DNA of 64,000 nucleotides from Scleromatobacter sp039920745 (GTDB lineage: Bacteria; Pseudomonadota; Gammaproteobacteria; Burkholderiales; Burkholderiaceae_C), in assembly GCA_039920745.1 (NCBI GenBank), contig JBDSDD010000075.1, forward strand, positions 1-64,000, given 5' to 3'. Each line of letters starts with the position of its first letter. Within the stretch, counting starts at the first letter, position 1. Positions 63,101-64,000 of this stretch are shown here, in pieces. Below the pieces are notes generated by a model. That model was not told where the DNA came from and ran no database searches. It saw nothing but the letters and a program-made list of their open reading frames with translations. The position numbers and the translations under genes were made by a program.

Positions 63101-64000
63101 CCAGGCGCCGGCCGGCTACGAGACGGCCCTGGACTCGCCCGAGGAGGCCTTGCGCGAGCTGTTGCGTGCACGCCTGGGCGGACTGGGTCCGGTCACGGTC
63201 GACGAGCTCGTTGTGCAGCTCGCGCTGCCCCGCGGCCAGGTCGAGTTCGCGCTCGCCGCCTTGCAGGCCGAGGGGACGGTGTTCCAGGGCCATGTCACGC
63301 CCGGCCTGGCGCAGGTCGAATGGAGCGAGCGCCACCTGCTCGCGCGCATTCACCGCTACACGCTCAAGCGCCTGCGCCGCGAGATCGAGCCCGTCGAGCC
63401 GCGAGACTTCGTGCGTTTCCTGTTCGAATGGCAGCACGTGGCCGGCGGCTCGCGCGTCAGCGGGCCCGAGGCCTTGCCGGCGGTGCTGGCGCAGCTCGAA
63501 GGCTTCGAGGCGCCTGCAGCCATGTGGGAGGCCGAGGTGCTGCCGGCACGTGTCCAGGACTACGCGTCGTCGTGGCTGGACGACCTGTGCACGTCGGGCC
63601 GCACGCTGTGGACGCGGCTGCGTCCGATGGCCGTCGGCGCCCAGGGCGGCGGCAGGTCGTCACTGCGCACGACGCCGATCCTGCTGCTGCCGCGCCGCGC
63701 GGCGCCGACCTGGTCGCGGCTGGCCTGCGCCGCTGCCGCGGCCGAGGATGAGGCGCTGGGCGGCCGCGCGCAACGCGTGTTCGATTTCCTGGCGGCCAGC
63801 GGTGCGTCCTTCTTCGACGAGATCGCCGACGGCTCGCGCCTGCTGCGCGCCGAGCTCGAGGACGCGCTGGCCGAACTGGTCGTGCGCGGTCGCGCCAGCT
63901 GCGACAGCTACGCCGGCCTGCGCGCGCTGCTGGTGCCGGCCGCCAAGCGCGCGACGGCGGCGGCGCGCCCGCGGCGGCGTGCCGCGCTGTTCGCCATCGA
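60120..64000 (+). CDS. lhr: Lhr-type large DEAD/H-box helicase, 3' end cut by the window
   Basis: The frame is open from ATG 60120 to the window edge (1293 codons, no stop). Motif I APTGSGKT is at residues 42-49, followed by YVSPLKALSNDIRANL, motif II VDEIHALAANKRGSHLALSL, SATQ, and motif VI in FLQRAGRAGHAVGG. The long helical C-terminal extension is typical of Lhr rather than the shorter ligase-associated helicase. A Pro/Arg-rich insert of about 25 residues lies before motif III. Lhr unwinds DNA and RNA-DNA hybrids 3'-5' and is linked to DNA repair. It is divergent from the methyltransferase-fold gene across 155 bp. Confidence 0.92.
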   Translation, partial: MPLQHFHPAVARWFERRFGEPTAAQVAAWPHIRAGRNTLVAAPTGSGKTLTAFLAALDDLVRRGVAGALPDETVVLYVSPLKALSNDIRANLDEPLAGIRAELVAQGLPDVEIRTAVRTGDTPQRERQQSLRRPPHILVTTPESLYVLLGSLSGRRMLSTVRSVIVDEIHALAANKRGSHLALSLERLQSVVDQPPCAPVGDQADAQGERADPKAVAPRARPRHVTRIGLSATQKPIAEVARFLVGAAGLADGIADCEIVDIGYKKQRDLALEVPPTPLAAVMSNDQWQQVYERIVQLVAAHRTTLVFVNTRRMAERAARHLGDLLGKDAVAAHHGSLARELRLDAEQRLKRGELKVLVATASLELGLDIGNVDLVCQLGSPRSIAAFLQRAGRAGHAVGGTPKARLFPQSRDELVECAALLDAIHRGELDALHVPPMPLDVLAQQIVAETACRDWDEGALFELMRRAWPYAALPRERFDAVLRMLAEGYTTRLGARGAYIHRDAVHHQVRERRGARMTALTSGGTIPETGDYAVLLEPQSDRIGSVNEDFAVESLAGDIFQLGNTSYRILKIEPGRVRVEDAKGAPPNIPFWLGEAPGRSDELSFAVARLREEVGDHLRRGGSAAAIDALVVQTGNGIDAEAARQIVDHLASAQAVLGALPTPKRIVMERFFDQSGGMQLVIHSPFGSRLNRAWGLALRKRFCRQFNFELQAAATEDAIVLSLSTSHSFPLDEVARYLRSATALDVLIQALLDAPLFAVRWRWNATTSLALPRFVGGRKVAPQLQRMKSEDLLASVFPDQVACAENLSGPREVPDHPLVAQTMHDCLHEAMDSEGWLAVLRGIESGAIEVIARDLPAPSPLAAEALNARPYAYLDDAPIEERRTQAVQSRRFGNDLASSDNVDGMGALDADAIAGVREEAWPRARNADEVHEALMTLGAISEAEAHANEHWDAALATLAKSGRAARLDQLWVAAERLAMLRQLYPQATLQPEIQAPAGYETALDSPEEALRELLRARLGGLGPVTVDELVVQLALPRGQVEFALAALQAEGTVFQGHVTPGLAQVEWSERHLLARIHRYTLKRLRREIEPVEPRDFVRFLFEWQHVAGGSRVSGPEALPAVLAQLEGFEAPAAMWEAEVLPARVQDYASSWLDDLCTSGRTLWTRLRPMAVGAQGGGRSSLRTTPILLLPRRAAPTWSRLACAAAAAEDEALGGRAQRVFDFLAASGASFFDEIADGSRLLRAELEDALAELVVRGRASCDSYAGLRALLVPAAKRATAAARPRRRAALFAI

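Noticed and set aside
59868..63437. Antisense frame of nearly 1200 codons opposite the Lhr helicase
   Set aside because: High GC content makes opposite frames stay open. The forward frame shows every helicase motif and the reverse shows no domain.

Overview
This 64 kb window is a single stretch of very GC-rich chromosome. It looks like a betaproteobacterium of the order Burkholderiales, probably near the Rubrivivax/Leptothrix/Ideonella/Comamonadaceae groups. That placement is an inference from codon use, from a fused LivM-LivG transporter protein, from GC-rich intergenic repeats containing CCCCC-CGAG-GGGGG cores, and from the mix of beta-oxidation, c-di-GMP and efflux genes. I saw no rRNA, tRNA, CRISPR array, prophage or insertion sequence. 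Almost all the sequence is protein-coding, many genes overlap by 1 to 4 bases, and several convergent pairs share or nearly share their stop codons.

Layout. 1-10.7 kb: the 3' end of ntrC, an intergenic repeat cluster, then mostly single housekeeping or metabolic genes (TPR membrane protein, DMT exporter, exonuclease III, acyl-CoA thioesterase, an NTF2-like protein, a molybdopterin oxidoreductase with its cytochrome b partner, ketopantoate reductase, a DUF4337 protein, a chemotaxis receptor and a small HTH protein). 10.7-15.9 kb: thyA-folA followed by a broken HAD phosphatase gene, divergent from a large beta-propeller/GGDEF sensor. 16.0-21.1 kb: a branched-chain amino-acid type ABC transporter (binding protein, LivH, fused LivMG, LivF).

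21.4-34.1 kb is the metabolic centre: two divergent operons. The leftward one (SCP2 protein, MerR regulator, thiolase, FadB-type enzyme) ends at a clear intrinsic terminator. The rightward one (atypical SDR, acyl-CoA carboxylase beta, acyl-CoA dehydrogenase, enoyl-CoA hydratase, carboxylase alpha, BKACE-family enzyme, second SDR) has the carboxylase/dehydrogenase/hydratase/carboxylase order of the Pseudomonas atuCDEF acyclic-terpene genes. A perfect 14-bp palindrome between the two operons is the likely site of the MerR protein. An alpha-methylacyl-CoA racemase at 55.2 kb could feed methyl-branched acyl-CoAs into the same chemistry.

34.4-49.1 kb: secreted and membrane proteins of unknown role, a secreted alpha/beta hydrolase, a PilZ protein with an MsbA-like ABC exporter, a MarR-controlled tripartite drug-efflux operon (outer-membrane factor, EmrA-like, EmrB-like), a surface lipoprotein with a 34-fold Pro-Thr linker, a cupin and a TPR-GGDEF cyclase. 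49.3-55.2 kb is a selenium locus: selD, divergent from a PhnCDE-like ABC transporter whose operon ends with the tRNA 2-selenouridine synthase gene. This suggests uptake of a selenium oxyanion for selenophosphate and selenouridine synthesis. 55.2-64 kb: a CoA racemase, a six-span GGDEF-EAL protein, a small exported protein, a lipoprotein with a methyltransferase fold, and most of an Lhr-type helicase running off the right edge.

Three GGDEF proteins (two purely cyclase-type, one GGDEF-EAL) and one PilZ receptor lie within 45 kb, so c-di-GMP signalling is prominent. The features most worth checking are the atu-like cluster with its MerR palindrome and BKACE enzyme, the selenium uptake locus, the repeat-derived tail on LivMG, the three tandem stem-loops near 10.1 kb, and the exported methyltransferase.
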